This document shows positions 1 to 8,580 of a stretch of DNA of 64,000 nt, piece after piece. The notes below the pieces were generated by a model. The model was not told the DNA's origin. It searched no databases and saw only the letters and a list, made by a program, of their open reading frames with translations. Made by a program: the position numbers and the translations under genes. Numbering within the stretch: position 1 is the first letter of the stretch; each line of letters starts with the position of its first letter. This stretch comes from an uncultured Thalassolituus sp. (GTDB lineage Bacteria > Pseudomonadota > Gammaproteobacteria > Pseudomonadales > Oceanobacteraceae), in NCBI GenBank assembly GCA_913061435.1, contig CAJXUK010000005.1, positions 1-64,000 on the forward strand, read 5' to 3'.

Positions 1-1028
1 GCTGGCATGAGTTTTTTGATGATAGCTTTGAAGTTCGCAATACCATTGAAGCCACTAACGACACCCTTGGTGGACTGCACCGTATTTACTTTATTTTAGA
101 TAGCCAAGAAGCCGGCGGCATTAACAACCCAGAATACTTGCAACAAACCGATCAATTTACTCAATGGTTGCTAACGCAAGACAAGGTATCAAACGTAGAA
201 AGCATCACCGATATTATTAAGCGTCTGAATAAAAATCTGCACAACAACGAGGAAGACTGGTTTAAAATTCCTGAAAGCCGCGAGTTAGCCGCTCAATACT
301 TACTTTTGTATGAATTATCTTTACCCCAAGGCTTAGGTTTAGACGACACAATTAATAACGATCGCTCTGCGACTCGGTTATCGGTGTCTTTTGAAAAAGC
401 CGATTCAGCCTACATTTTAGAGCTAGAACAAAAAGCACTCGGCTGGCTTAAACAAAATGCGCCTAGCATTGCCGTTTCAGAAGGAACAGGCTTAGATATC
501 GTGTTTGCCAACCTTACTTTCCGCAATATCAGTAGCATGATTGACGGTACGTCTATCGCCTTGATCTTAATTTCATTTTTACTGATCTTTGCATTACGTT
601 CTTTCAAAATTGGCTTGATCAGTTTAATTCCCAACATCATGCCCGCTATTTTAGCCTATGGAATCTGGGGCATGATTAATGGCCAAATTGATACCGCGGT
701 ATCTGTTGTTGTGTGTTTGAGCTTGGGCATTGTCGTTGATGACACGGTGCACTTTTTAAGTAAGTACCTACGCGCCAAGCGCGAGCAATCGTTGGCGACA
801 GAAGACGCTATTCGCTATGCTTTTAATACCGTTGGTAATGCTCTAGTGGTTACCTCTGCGGTTTTGGTCGGCGGTTTCTTGATCATGCAGTTCTCTCACT
901 TTCACCCTAGTAATAACATGGGCACCTTATTGGCCGTGACCATTTTAATGGCATTGTTGGTGGATTTTTTATTCTTACCCCCTCTATTAATGTTCTTAGA
1001 CCGAAAGAAAAAAAAAGGCGGAGGCTAA
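1..1028 (+). CDS. RND/MMPL superfamily exporter, C-terminal part (5' end outside window)
   Basis: The reading frame is open from the first bases (first complete codon at 3) to the TAA at 1026-1028, so only the C-terminal ~342 residues are present. The visible part has a soluble periplasmic-type segment, then a cluster of hydrophobic helices. It includes a loop with LGIVVDDTVHFLSKY, the conserved acidic pair and His seen in the TM4-like helix of RND/MMPL/SSD exporters. It ends in a short Lys-rich tail. Proteins of this group are proton-driven inner-membrane exporters or lipid transporters. The substrate cannot be told from this fragment. The family is fairly certain, the function is not. Confidence 0.8.
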   Translation, partial: WHEFFDDSFEVRNTIEATNDTLGGLHRIYFILDSQEAGGINNPEYLQQTDQFTQWLLTQDKVSNVESITDIIKRLNKNLHNNEEDWFKIPESRELAAQYLLLYELSLPQGLGLDDTINNDRSATRLSVSFEKADSAYILELEQKALGWLKQNAPSIAVSEGTGLDIVFANLTFRNISSMIDGTSIALILISFLLIFALRSFKIGLISLIPNIMPAILAYGIWGMINGQIDTAVSVVVCLSLGIVVDDTVHFLSKYLRAKREQSLATEDAIRYAFNTVGNALVVTSAVLVGGFLIMQFSHFHPSNNMGTLLAVTILMALLVDFLFLPPLLMFLDRKKKKGGG

Positions 1029-1076
1029 AAGCAAGCAACAACCGTCATCGTAAACTCACAATATTAATATCTGAGT

Positions 1077-1108
1077 TTTAGCAGAAATAGCACGCTATTT
1101 CTGCTAAA
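1077..1108. terminator. Perfect 14-bp hairpin after the exporter gene
   Basis: Arms 1077-1090 and 1095-1108 are perfectly complementary with a CACG loop. The hairpin lies between the exporter stop and the next gene. There is no T-run on either side, so it may be a 3'-end stabiliser or factor-dependent terminator rather than a classical intrinsic terminator. Confidence 0.5.
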
Positions 1109-1152
1109 GTTAACGGCATATTTTTACAAGCACAAACGATGAGCACAACACA

Positions 1153-1653
1153 GTGACCAATAACGATATTTTACGCCGCATTCGCTATACCTTTGATTTT
1201 AGCGACAGCAAAATGATTTCTCTATTTGCCTTAGCCGGTGAAACCGTCACTCGCGAACAAATCAGTGATTGGTTAAAAAAGGACAGCCACGAAGACTACA
1301 AAGGCTTAAAAGATTATTTGTTAGCCACTTTTTTAAACGGGCTTATTAACGATAAGCGTGGTGTTAAAGAAGGTGAACCGGCACCCATTGAAAAAGAGCT
1401 CAACAACAACATCATTTTACGCAAGCTAAGAATTGCCTTAAACTATGTTGATGACGACATGCTAGCGGTTATGGAGCTGGCCGATTTCCGCATCAGTAAG
1501 CCAGAGTTAACCGCATTTTTCCGCCGCCCAGGGCACAAGCATTACCGAATTTGCAAAGACCAAATTTTGCGTAACTTTTTACAAGGGTTACAGATTAAAT
1601 ATCGTAACTCGAATGAAGATGCCTCTTTGCAAGACGATACCGCAAAAGGCTAA
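1153..1653 (+). CDS. DUF1456 family protein (YehS-like)
   Basis: This 166-residue cytoplasmic protein is made of two tandem copies of the DUF1456 fold, at about residues 3-65 and 84-148. Each starts with N-x-I-L-R-K/R-L/I-R and contains a later helix with K/R-x-Q/Y-x-L-R/L-x-F-L. The family (E. coli YehS) is widespread in Gammaproteobacteria and has no established function. The start is GTG at 1153, because an ATG at 1139 runs straight into a stop at 1154-1156 in another frame. The SD is poor. The gene is monocistronic, followed by a strong terminator. Confidence 0.85.
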   Translation: MTNNDILRRIRYTFDFSDSKMISLFALAGETVTREQISDWLKKDSHEDYKGLKDYLLATFLNGLINDKRGVKEGEPAPIEKELNNNIILRKLRIALNYVDDDMLAVMELADFRISKPELTAFFRRPGHKHYRICKDQILRNFLQGLQIKYRNSNEDASLQDDTAKG

Positions 1654-1698
1654 TCAATAAAGACCCAGCTCAAATCCAAAAAGATTAAAAAAGATTAA

Positions 1699-1735
1699 AA
1701 AAATAGCCAGTCGCTTTCGCTCTGGCTATTTTTTT
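1699..1735. terminator. Bidirectional intrinsic terminator
   Basis: AATAGCCAG (1702-1710) pairs with CTGGCTATT (1722-1730) and is flanked by A-run and T-run on opposite sides. It serves both the DUF1456 gene (+) and the ceramidase-like gene (-), which converge here. Confidence 0.85.
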
Positions 1736-1752
1736 AACGCAGATTTAAAACG

Positions 1753-3843
1753 TTAATCGATCAAAGAAATCACTTGTTCACCCTGAGCCGCCAGCGCTTC
1801 TCCTTCGACAGTAAACACCTTGGAATTCAAAACGTCTTGACCACCACGGGCTTCAATCACGAAACGATACTGACCACCAGCAACGGGGTTGTACCAACGA
1901 ACTTGATACTCAGCCATGCCGTTATCTTCTTCGTCTTCTAAACGAATCTCTAAATCATAGCCTTCATCATTAATGGGCTCAACACCGTTTTTCATCGTGA
2001 TCCACTGACCATCAAGTAATACTTCGACTTTTGCTAACGGCTCATGCAGTTTGATTTCACTCGCACCCACGTCTAACCATTCAAATTCAATATAATCTTC
2101 TTCGTTAGCCGCTTCAGCAAAGTGAATTTCCGGCTGCTCTAACACTTTACGCGAACCAGAACTTACCACCTGCTTTGGGAAGAATTCGTTCACTTTTAAG
2201 GTGTAATCCCATTTTGGTAACAGCTCTAAAACACTGCCTTTTTCATTAACATCTTTTGCTAGCTGACCCAGCTGGGCAGTTAAATAAGGCGTTGAATACT
2301 GGCCATACAAGGTATGCCCCCCTTCATAATTTTGCAGAGCGTATTCTTCTGGGGTTGTTGTATAACCAAAATAACCATTCGCATTACCTGCAATCCAAGT
2401 ATGCTCAACGTTGTTATTGGCTTTTGCAAATTCTGCACTAACACGTTCTGCCATTCGGCGGCCCGCTTCTGTTGTTACTTCAAAGGGTAAAGGCAAAACA
2501 ACCGTATCGTTGATTTTAATTAGCTGAAACAAAACCGTATTAGGAAAGCTATCTTTTGGCTCTAATAGAGGCTGCAAATACTTAAAACCTAAGTGGGCTT
2601 TGTTACCTTGGCAACCGTCTGTAAATACCCAGCTGCGTGACATAATATTGCCGCCTTTTAAGAAAGGAATCGCTGCCAAGAAAGGTGTTCTTCGCTCGTA
2701 AGCACCTGCAGCAACCGGCGCGCCAATGGCCGGGTCTTCACACAACTCAATACCTTCGACACGGTTGTTCTGACGAATATTCAACTCACGAGCCGCCGTT
2801 TTAATTTCCACATTAGCGGTTAAGCGAGAGCCTAATTCTTCAAATAAAGCTATGGCTTCTTGACCTATGCCTTGCCCAAGTTTTTTGGCCTCTTTCCAGT
2901 TCACATCATGATGACCAAACGTATTATCCCCATGATCTGGAAGCGCTGGAGCCATATCGCCTTGAGTACCCGTGGTTAAACCATGCACCACTTTCCATGA
3001 CGTTTGGTATTTACTTGCAATGGCCCACTCCAAATCTTTTTGAGCATAAGCAAACAAGTCGGCATTATAAACTTCTACCGGCACACTCAATGCAGTGGCA
3101 TGAACCGAAAAGCTAGAAAACGCCGCTAATGGTTTGTAATCCCCTTGGCTATCTTGCACATCAACACGAATCATAAACATCGCTGGATTAATCGCATCAA
3201 ACTTAGCCTTTGGATCCTCTAGACTGTATTTTTCAACATTGTCATTTAATACGTAGGCATCTAATGCACGGTTACGATTGTAGCCATAAATATCTTTACG
3301 TCCGGTTGCTACAAGAGCTGGTCGGCGATTTTCAAACGCTTCTAAAATACCATCGGCAATGCGCTGACTGGCAAACTCTAAAAACTCTTCTTCAAGGCCT
3401 TGTCCACTCGACATATGCTTATTGTAAAAATCATTTTCAAAATGATTCACCGGCGCAGAATGGCTGTGCGAAGAAGTAATTACAATGTCGCTAGCTTTAA
3501 GGCCTGTTTTTTCAGCAACGGCTTCAACGACCATGTGCTGAACCAATAACGATCCTGCAGTTAAATCGGTTTGAACCAAAGCTGTAGAATTGCCTTGACC
3601 ATCATTTAAATAAACAACCCGAGCCTTTAAACGAGTACGGAAACCTTTACCCGCATTGGCCATCACCGAGTATCCGCCCATCGGCATACCGGGTGGTGGA
3701 GTGACATCGACAGAGACGGCACCGGCGCTGGCAACTCCTGTCTTTTCTACCACAGCAGGGGTAGGTTGTGTAACGGTAATCTGTTTAACACTGGCACACG
3801 CGCTTAAAGCGGTGGCAAGAATCAGCAGCGTAAATTTGCGCAT
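1753..3843 (-). CDS. Neutral/alkaline ceramidase-like lipoprotein
   Basis: This 696-residue protein begins with a lipoprotein signal peptide (LSAC lipobox, Cys15). I place the start at ATG 3843, with AGGA upstream; the longer frame to 3915 adds an Asn-rich, non-signal-like stretch. The body matches the neutral/non-lysosomal ceramidase family. It carries an HSH zinc motif at residues 126-128 (T-S-S-H-S-H-S-A-P), a second His at 248 (S-V-H-A-T), and a C-terminal beta-sandwich-like region. At the motif where the family nucleophilic serine normally sits (N-x-G-D/N-x-S-P) this protein reads GDMAP (295-299), so Ala298 replaces Ser. It is predicted to be an exported, membrane-anchored amidohydrolase-like protein. 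Whether it cleaves ceramide is doubtful. Confidence 0.75.
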   Translation of the reverse strand: MRKFTLLILATALSACASVKQITVTQPTPAVVEKTGVASAGAVSVDVTPPPGMPMGGYSVMANAGKGFRTRLKARVVYLNDGQGNSTALVQTDLTAGSLLVQHMVVEAVAEKTGLKASDIVITSSHSHSAPVNHFENDFYNKHMSSGQGLEEEFLEFASQRIADGILEAFENRRPALVATGRKDIYGYNRNRALDAYVLNDNVEKYSLEDPKAKFDAINPAMFMIRVDVQDSQGDYKPLAAFSSFSVHATALSVPVEVYNADLFAYAQKDLEWAIASKYQTSWKVVHGLTTGTQGDMAPALPDHGDNTFGHHDVNWKEAKKLGQGIGQEAIALFEELGSRLTANVEIKTAARELNIRQNNRVEGIELCEDPAIGAPVAAGAYERRTPFLAAIPFLKGGNIMSRSWVFTDGCQGNKAHLGFKYLQPLLEPKDSFPNTVLFQLIKINDTVVLPLPFEVTTEAGRRMAERVSAEFAKANNNVEHTWIAGNANGYFGYTTTPEEYALQNYEGGHTLYGQYSTPYLTAQLGQLAKDVNEKGSVLELLPKWDYTLKVNEFFPKQVVSSGSRKVLEQPEIHFAEAANEEDYIEFEWLDVGASEIKLHEPLAKVEVLLDGQWITMKNGVEPINDEGYDLEIRLEDEEDNGMAEYQVRWYNPVAGGQYRFVIEARGGQDVLNSKVFTVEGEALAAQGEQVISLID

Positions 3844-3980
3844 GATGAGGATCCTAATAGTATTGTTATTGTTGTTATGAGTCGCGGCGCTCATTATTCT
3901 GAACGTTAGTACCAACTTGAAGGTATTGTAATGATCTCTGATAAATTTATCGAGTGCTTTTATGCCAATTTTTGCACGGT

Positions 3981-4322
3981 TTAGCGATCAAATAATTCTG
4001 GAAATACTGAAGCCAGGTCACACTTACTACCTATAATGTTTTCTTTTGCCTGTTTGCTCAGCCGCTTTACTTGATACTCAAGTTTTAATGCCTGTGACCG
4101 TTTACCAACCTGTATACAATAAACCAGTACCAAGGGGCCTTTTCCTTTCAAGTATTTGGCTGATTTTTTGCCACCCGAGCAATGCTCCTTAAACCGACGT
4201 TCTACATCCGTAGTAATGCCTGTATATAAATTTCCTTGCTTAGTTCTGATTAAATACAGGAACCAATCAGATTTTTGAACAAGCTGTTCAATAGTTGCAT
4301 CATTCACAGCAGGCATCGCCAC
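3981..4322 (-). CDS. GIY-YIG nuclease superfamily protein (YhbQ/UPF0213 type)
   Basis: This 113-residue single-domain protein has the GIY-YIG core near its N-terminus (F-L-Y-L-I-R-T, then [17 protein letters not shown]) followed by G-K-x-A-K-Y-L-K-G-K. These are the hallmarks of the short UPF0213/YhbQ family, whose cellular role is not settled. The start is either GTG 4322 or ATG 4316; neither has a clear SD. The gene lies upstream of the ceramidase-like gene on the same strand with a 137-bp gap, so they are probably separate transcripts. Confidence 0.8.
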   Translation of the reverse strand: MAMPAVNDATIEQLVQKSDWFLYLIRTKQGNLYTGITTDVERRFKEHCSGGKKSAKYLKGKGPLVLVYCIQVGKRSQALKLEYQVKRLSKQAKENIIGSKCDLASVFPELFDR

Positions 4323-4348
4323 TTAATTTCATAATAATTAACAAACAT

Positions 4349-4377
4349 TTGAGTAAACAAGTGTACACTAAGATAAA
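4349..4377 (+). promoter_or_regulatory. Sigma-70-type promoter for the TrhA gene
   Basis: TTGAGT (4349-4354), a 17-nt spacer and GATAAA (4372-4377) lie just upstream of the SD and ATG at 4398. Recognised by eye against the consensus only. Confidence 0.5.
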
Positions 4378-4397
4378 TAGTACCTCAGGAGTCCATT

Positions 4398-5060
4398 ATG
4401 TCGGATACATCACCCGTAACCAAGGCACGATTTCGCGATCCTTTTAGTGGCCTAAGTCACTTAGCAAGCGCTTTCATTGCCCTACTTGTTATGGCATTTT
4501 TAGTTTTCCAAGCCAGTTTGCGTGGCGATGCTTGGCACATTGTATCGTTTACAATTTTTGGCATTTGCATGGTTCTCATGTTTGGCACCAGTGCTTTGTA
4601 TCATTTGTACCAAGGCAGTGATGCAAAAATACTCCAACTAAAACGCATTGACCACATGGCAATTTTTGCCATGATAGCAGGCACCTATACCCCAATGTGC
4701 CTCATTCCTTTAAGAGACAATATTGGTTGGACCTTGTTCGCTGCGGTATGGGGCATTGCGGGCTCTGGCATTTTGCTTAAAATCTTTTGGATCGGCGCAC
4801 CACGCTGGTTATCCACAGTCATTTACCTCGCCATGGGCTGGGCCTGTGTGTTTGGTTTATCCACTATGAAAGCCACCATGCCGGCAGTCTCTTTTGACTG
4901 GTTAGTATATGGCGGTATTGCTTATACCGTAGGCGCTATCGTTTATGCCACTAAGTGGCCCGACCCTTGGCCAGAGTCTTTTGGCTTCCATGAAATTTGG
5001 CACTTATTTGTTATGGCCGGTGCGTTTAGCCATGCCGTATCGATTTATTACCTGCTATAA
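4398..5060 (+). CDS. trhA: Hemolysin III / TrhA (PAQR family) membrane protein
   Basis: This 220-residue protein has seven predicted membrane helices. It carries the PAQR/hemolysin III signatures S-A-L-Y-H-L-Y near TM2-3, D-H-M-A-I-F-A-M-I-A-G-T-Y-T-P in the middle, and a C-terminal H-E-I-W-H with a further His (F-S-H-A). These His and Asp residues form the family's metal site. In E. coli TrhA maintains membrane energetics by opposing excess fluidity; older databases call it hemolysin III. The start has a clear CAGGAGT SD 8 nt upstream. It is a single gene ahead of dbpA. Confidence 0.85.
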   Translation: MSDTSPVTKARFRDPFSGLSHLASAFIALLVMAFLVFQASLRGDAWHIVSFTIFGICMVLMFGTSALYHLYQGSDAKILQLKRIDHMAIFAMIAGTYTPMCLIPLRDNIGWTLFAAVWGIAGSGILLKIFWIGAPRWLSTVIYLAMGWACVFGLSTMKATMPAVSFDWLVYGGIAYTVGAIVYATKWPDPWPESFGFHEIWHLFVMAGAFSHAVSIYYLL

Positions 5061-5113
5061 TATCGCTTTCTGCTGCGCCAGTTCCTTTCTTTGCCCTTCT
5101 TTGGAGTTTCACC

Positions 5114-6496
5114 TTGAGCCAACCAGCCAAATTTTCTTCACTTGCGCTACCGCAAGGCATGATCGATAACCTAGACAATATGGGTTATCACGACATGACT
5201 CCTATTCAAGTACAAGCATTACCGGTTGTGATCGAAGGTGGTGATGTGTTGGCTAAAGCCAAAACCGGTAGTGGTAAAACAGCGGCTTTTGGGATTGGTA
5301 TTTTAACGCGATTAAATCAACGAAATTTCGGTTGCCAAGCACTCATATTATGCCCAACCCGCGAGTTAGCGACGCAAGTTGCCGATGAAATTCGTAAACT
5401 GGCGCGTTATCAGCAAAATATTAAAATTTTGACCTTATGTGGCGGCCAGTCTATTGGCCCTCAAATAGGATCTTTGGAGCATGGTGCCCACATTGTTGTT
5501 GGTACTCCGGGTCGTATTTCTGATCACATTAAAAAAGGCACCTTAGACTTAAACTCAGTCAATACCGTGGTATTGGATGAAGCCGATCGTATGCTGGACA
5601 TGGGTTTTGTTGATGAAATTACTAACATCATCAGTTTTACACCGTATGATCGCCAGATGTTGTTATTCTCGGCAACCTATCCAGAAAGCATTCAAGCGCT
5701 GAGTAAAGAATTTCAGCACGAGCCAACAACGATCACCATCAAAGACGAACAATCAAAAAGCACGATTACCCAGCGCTTTTATGATGTACCTAAGATGAAA
5801 GATAAAGACGAGGCCTTGTTAACCTTGCTAGGCAGCAAGGCGGCAGAATCGACAGTGATCTTCTGTAATACAAAAATTGCTTGTTACGACGTATTAGAGT
5901 TTTTGCGCGAGCGTGGTTATCATGCCCTCGCTCTTGTGGGTGAAATGGAACAGCGAGAGCGCGACCAAGTATTGGTGCGTTTTTCTAACAAGAGTGCGTC
6001 TATTTTAATTGCTACCGATGTTGCCTCTCGTGGCTTGGATATCGATGATCTTGATTTAGTGATTAACTACGACGTCACCCGCGACCCAGAAGTTCATGTT
6101 CACCGTATTGGCCGAACAGGCCGTGCAGGTAAAGAAGGTTTAGCGCTTTCATTAATGGCGGCATCAGAAGTTAAAAAGATGTTTGCGATTAACGAGTACA
6201 TGAATACCAAGTATGAAACCAGCGATATCAGCAAACTAAAAAGCCCATACGAACCAAAGAAGCCGAACATGGTGACCTTGTGCATCGATGGTGGTAAAAA
6301 GAGCAAGTTACGCCCAGGTGATATTTTAGGCGCATTAACCGCAGACGGCGGTATACCGGGTAGCGATGTGGGTAAAATCAACATGTTCCCCAATCAGGCT
6401 TATGTGGCGATTGCTCGGCCAAGTGCGCGCATTGCATTAAAGTTGATTCAAGAAAAAAACATGAAGGGCCGTCGCTTCCGCGTTCGCCGCCTTTAA
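5114..6496 (+). CDS. dbpA: ATP-dependent RNA helicase DbpA
   Basis: This 460-residue DEAD-box helicase shows Walker A A-K-T-G-S-G-K-T (49-56), P-T-R-E-L-A, T-P-G-R, DEAD (155-158), S-A-T, S-R-G-L-D and H-R-I-G-R-T-G-R in order. A ~75-residue C-terminal RNA-binding domain follows, with K-x-K-x-R-P-G-D-I-L-G-A-L, the DbpA RRM that targets hairpin 92 of 23S rRNA. It acts in late 50S subunit assembly. The start is TTG at 5114, supported by GGAG at 5103-5106. The TTG suggests modest expression. Confidence 0.92.
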   Translation: MSQPAKFSSLALPQGMIDNLDNMGYHDMTPIQVQALPVVIEGGDVLAKAKTGSGKTAAFGIGILTRLNQRNFGCQALILCPTRELATQVADEIRKLARYQQNIKILTLCGGQSIGPQIGSLEHGAHIVVGTPGRISDHIKKGTLDLNSVNTVVLDEADRMLDMGFVDEITNIISFTPYDRQMLLFSATYPESIQALSKEFQHEPTTITIKDEQSKSTITQRFYDVPKMKDKDEALLTLLGSKAAESTVIFCNTKIACYDVLEFLRERGYHALALVGEMEQRERDQVLVRFSNKSASILIATDVASRGLDIDDLDLVINYDVTRDPEVHVHRIGRTGRAGKEGLALSLMAASEVKKMFAINEYMNTKYETSDISKLKSPYEPKKPNMVTLCIDGGKKSKLRPGDILGALTADGGIPGSDVGKINMFPNQAYVAIARPSARIALKLIQEKNMKGRRFRVRRL

Positions 6497-6514
6497 GTTA
6501 CAGAACTTTTAAAA

Positions 6515-6721
6515 GCACCTAGAGCGTTGGCTTCGAAACGCCTTCTCTTGCCATCGCCACTAGGTACGTCGTGTGTCGACACGCCGTAAACCCGTACAAA
6601 ATACATGCATGTATTTTGCCCTACGGGCAGCTTCGCTGTACAAAACTTGCTCCTGCAGTTTTGTCCATGGGGGCTCGTAGATCCCGTCCCTGGGATCTGA
6701 CGGTCTTAAACGACGCACCTA
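6515..6721. repeat. Palindrome-rich MITE-like intergenic element
   Basis: This non-coding block between dbpA and the YaiL-type gene is packed with dyad symmetry. Near-perfect 12-bp inverted ends lie at 6561-6572 and 6710-6721 (11 of 12 matching). There are a perfect 20-bp palindrome at 6598-6617 nested in CCCGTA (6591-6596)/TACGGG (6622-6627), GTGTCGACAC at 6573-6582, hairpins 6617-6629, 6628-6638, 6640-6664 and 6679-6698, and ACCTAG/CTAGGT at 6517-6522/6560-6565. GCACCTA occurs at both 6515 and 6715. There is no open frame. It may be a small non-autonomous mobile element or a structured RNA. Confidence 0.55.
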
Positions 6722-6779
6722 ATACCGATTAAAGAAGGCTTTTGGCAATTCAAATTTCGACGATTTTTACGAGAATAAA

Positions 6780-7325
6780 ATGGCAAAAACATTACAAGAA
6801 CAACTGCTAGCCATGGGGCTAACGGATAAGAAAAAAGCCAAACAGGCTGAAAAGCAAAAAAAGAAAAACGTTAAAGAAGCGCGTAAAGGCGCAGACATCG
6901 TCGACGAAGCCAAAGCACTGGCCGATAAAGCTAAACAAGAAAAAATAGCCCGCGATAAAGCACTAAACGACGAGAAAAAAGCAGCAGCAGAAGCCAAAGC
7001 GGTAATTGCTCAAATCAAACAGCTAATCCAAATGAATACCATCTCCGTTGAAGGCGACCTAGCCTACAACTTTACTGCGGGCACTAAGATTAAAAAAGTC
7101 TACGTTAACGAAGACATTCAAGATCGTTTAAGTCGCGGTAAACTGGCCATTACCAGCCCAAACCAAGACAACAAAACGTTTGCGATTATTCCATTGGGCG
7201 TTGCAGAAAAAATTCGCCAGCGTGATCAAGAATGCTTTATCTACATTGCTGAAAATGCATCAAAAGAGATTGAAGAAGATGATCCGTATGCAGATTACCA
7301 AATCCCTGATGATTTGATGTGGTAA
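6780..7325 (+). CDS. DUF2058 family protein (YaiL-type)
   Basis: This 181-residue protein starts MAKTLQEQLLAMGL-x3-K-K-A-K and continues with a long Lys/Glu/Ala-rich helix (about 15-85) predicted to be coiled-coil. A compact C-terminal domain follows, with F-T/N-x-x-x-x-I-K-K-V-Y-V and a final acidic D-D-P-Y-A-D-Y tail ending in M-W. This is the DUF2058/YaiL pattern, annotated elsewhere as nucleoprotein/polynucleotide-associated; its molecular role is unproven. The basic helix suits nucleic-acid contact (inference). It has its own terminator. Confidence 0.85.
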   Translation: MAKTLQEQLLAMGLTDKKKAKQAEKQKKKNVKEARKGADIVDEAKALADKAKQEKIARDKALNDEKKAAAEAKAVIAQIKQLIQMNTISVEGDLAYNFTAGTKIKKVYVNEDIQDRLSRGKLAITSPNQDNKTFAIIPLGVAEKIRQRDQECFIYIAENASKEIEEDDPYADYQIPDDLMW

Positions 7326-7351
7326 ACACAATTACCACCAGAACATACAAC

Positions 7352-7382
7352 AAGCCCGCTGTTTTTGGTCGTGGGCTTTTTT
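7352..7382 (+). terminator. Intrinsic terminator after the DUF2058 gene
   Basis: AAGCCCGC (7352-7359) pairs with GTGGGCTT (7371-7378), one G-T wobble included, followed by TTTT. It probably also serves ppiC converging from the right. Confidence 0.75.
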
Positions 7383-7402
7383 ATGGGTAATAATTCCTCA
7401 CC

Positions 7403-7684
7403 TTAAGCCCGATACAAAACCTGTATCAAATGCACCCCAAACTGGGTTTTCACTGGGCCGTGTATTTTTAGCAACTCCCCTTTAAATACCACCTTATCAA
7501 ACGGTTTCACCATTTGGCCTGGGCGTACTTCGCCTAAATCTCCACCGGCTTTTTTACCCGACGGGCACTGCGAGAACTGTTTGGCGAGTTTGCCAAAATC
7601 AGCCCCTTTTACAATGCGTTCACGTAAACGATTGGCTTCTTCATTGGTTTTAACAAGTATGTGGCGAACACCGGCTACTGGCAT
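7403..7684 (-). CDS. ppiC: Parvulin-type peptidyl-prolyl isomerase PpiC
   Basis: This 93-residue single parvulin domain has R-H-I-L-V-K at residues 7-12, F-x-x-L-A-K-x-F-S-x-C-P-S in the middle, G-G-D-L-G, and ends with [10 protein letters not shown]. There is no signal peptide, so it is a cytoplasmic prolyl isomerase like E. coli PpiC (93 aa). It is a monocistronic minus-strand gene. Confidence 0.9.
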   Translation of the reverse strand: MPVAGVRHILVKTNEEANRLRERIVKGADFGKLAKQFSQCPSGKKAGGDLGEVRPGQMVKPFDKVVFKGELLKIHGPVKTQFGVHLIQVLYRA

Positions 7685-7910
7685 ATTAATGACCTTTAAT
7701 TAATTAAGAAACTGTAAAATGACATCGCTAATATTTTATCAGTTCTCTAGTTTTAATGACTCTTTGTTAGTTTAAATAGTTATTGGTTTGAACTTAAATA
7801 GCTAAAAAGTCGAAATTTCCTGACCAGATAGACAATTTGAAACAATTTGCTCATCACATTGTCTTCGTTTTATGGGAAAATGCACAAAACTTCCTTCCGG
7901 TATCTTAAAA

Positions 7911-8537
7911 ATGTCTGTATTCGAAATCAAACACCCACTCGTTCAACATAAAATCAGCCTTATGCGCGGAAAACACATGAGCACCCGTAGCTTTCGTCAA
8001 CTTGCCGCTGAAGTGGGTAGCTTACTGACCTACGAAGCTACCAAAGATTTAGAGCTCGAGAACTTTAAAATGGAAGGTTGGGATGGTGAATTAACAGGCC
8101 AACGCATTGTCGGTAAAAAGGCGACTGTTGTTCCAATTTTACGCGCTGGTATTGGCATGTTAGATGGTGTTTTAGATTTGATGCCTAGCGCTAAAATCAG
8201 CGTGGTAGGTCTATATCGAGACGAAGAAACTCTTGAGCCTGTTACTTATTTTGAAAAACTAGCAAGTGATATGAGTCAGCGCATGGCGATTATTATCGAC
8301 CCCATGCTAGCAACGGGCGGTTCTATGAATGCGACCATCGATTTAATCAAAAAAGCAGGTTGTACTGATATTCGTGCATTGGTTCTTGTTGCTGCCCCAG
8401 AAGGCATTAAAAAAGTACAAGAAGCGCATCCTGACGTCGATATTTATACCGCCTCGATTGATAGTCACTTAAATGAAAATGGTTACATCATTCCGGGGTT
8501 AGGTGATGCCGGCGATAAAATTTTTGGCACTCGATAA
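7911..8537 (+). CDS. upp: Uracil phosphoribosyltransferase
   Basis: The product converts uracil and PRPP to UMP in pyrimidine salvage. It is 208 residues, the same as E. coli Upp when started at ATG 7911; the frame extends to 7872 but that adds a non-homologous 13-residue leader. The N-terminus K-H-P-L-V-x-H-K, the PRPP loop D-P-M-L-A-T-G-G-S (130-138) and the uracil-binding C-terminal [12 protein letters not shown] are all present. It is followed 43 bp later by uraA, so uptake and phosphoribosylation are co-transcribed. The SD is weak. The 226-bp leader has repeated CAATTTG motifs and a GACAAT/ATTGTC dyad that could be regulatory. Confidence 0.95.
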   Translation: MSVFEIKHPLVQHKISLMRGKHMSTRSFRQLAAEVGSLLTYEATKDLELENFKMEGWDGELTGQRIVGKKATVVPILRAGIGMLDGVLDLMPSAKISVVGLYRDEETLEPVTYFEKLASDMSQRMAIIIDPMLATGGSMNATIDLIKKAGCTDIRALVLVAAPEGIKKVQEAHPDVDIYTASIDSHLNENGYIIPGLGDAGDKIFGTR

Positions 8538-8580
8538 TAAAAATAATAACAGTCACTAATGACACTCTAGGAAATTAAAC

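Noticed and set aside
6515-6721. Integron attC site
   Set aside because: No matching RYYYAAC/GTTRRRY core pair at the ends, no integrase and no cassette-like frame.
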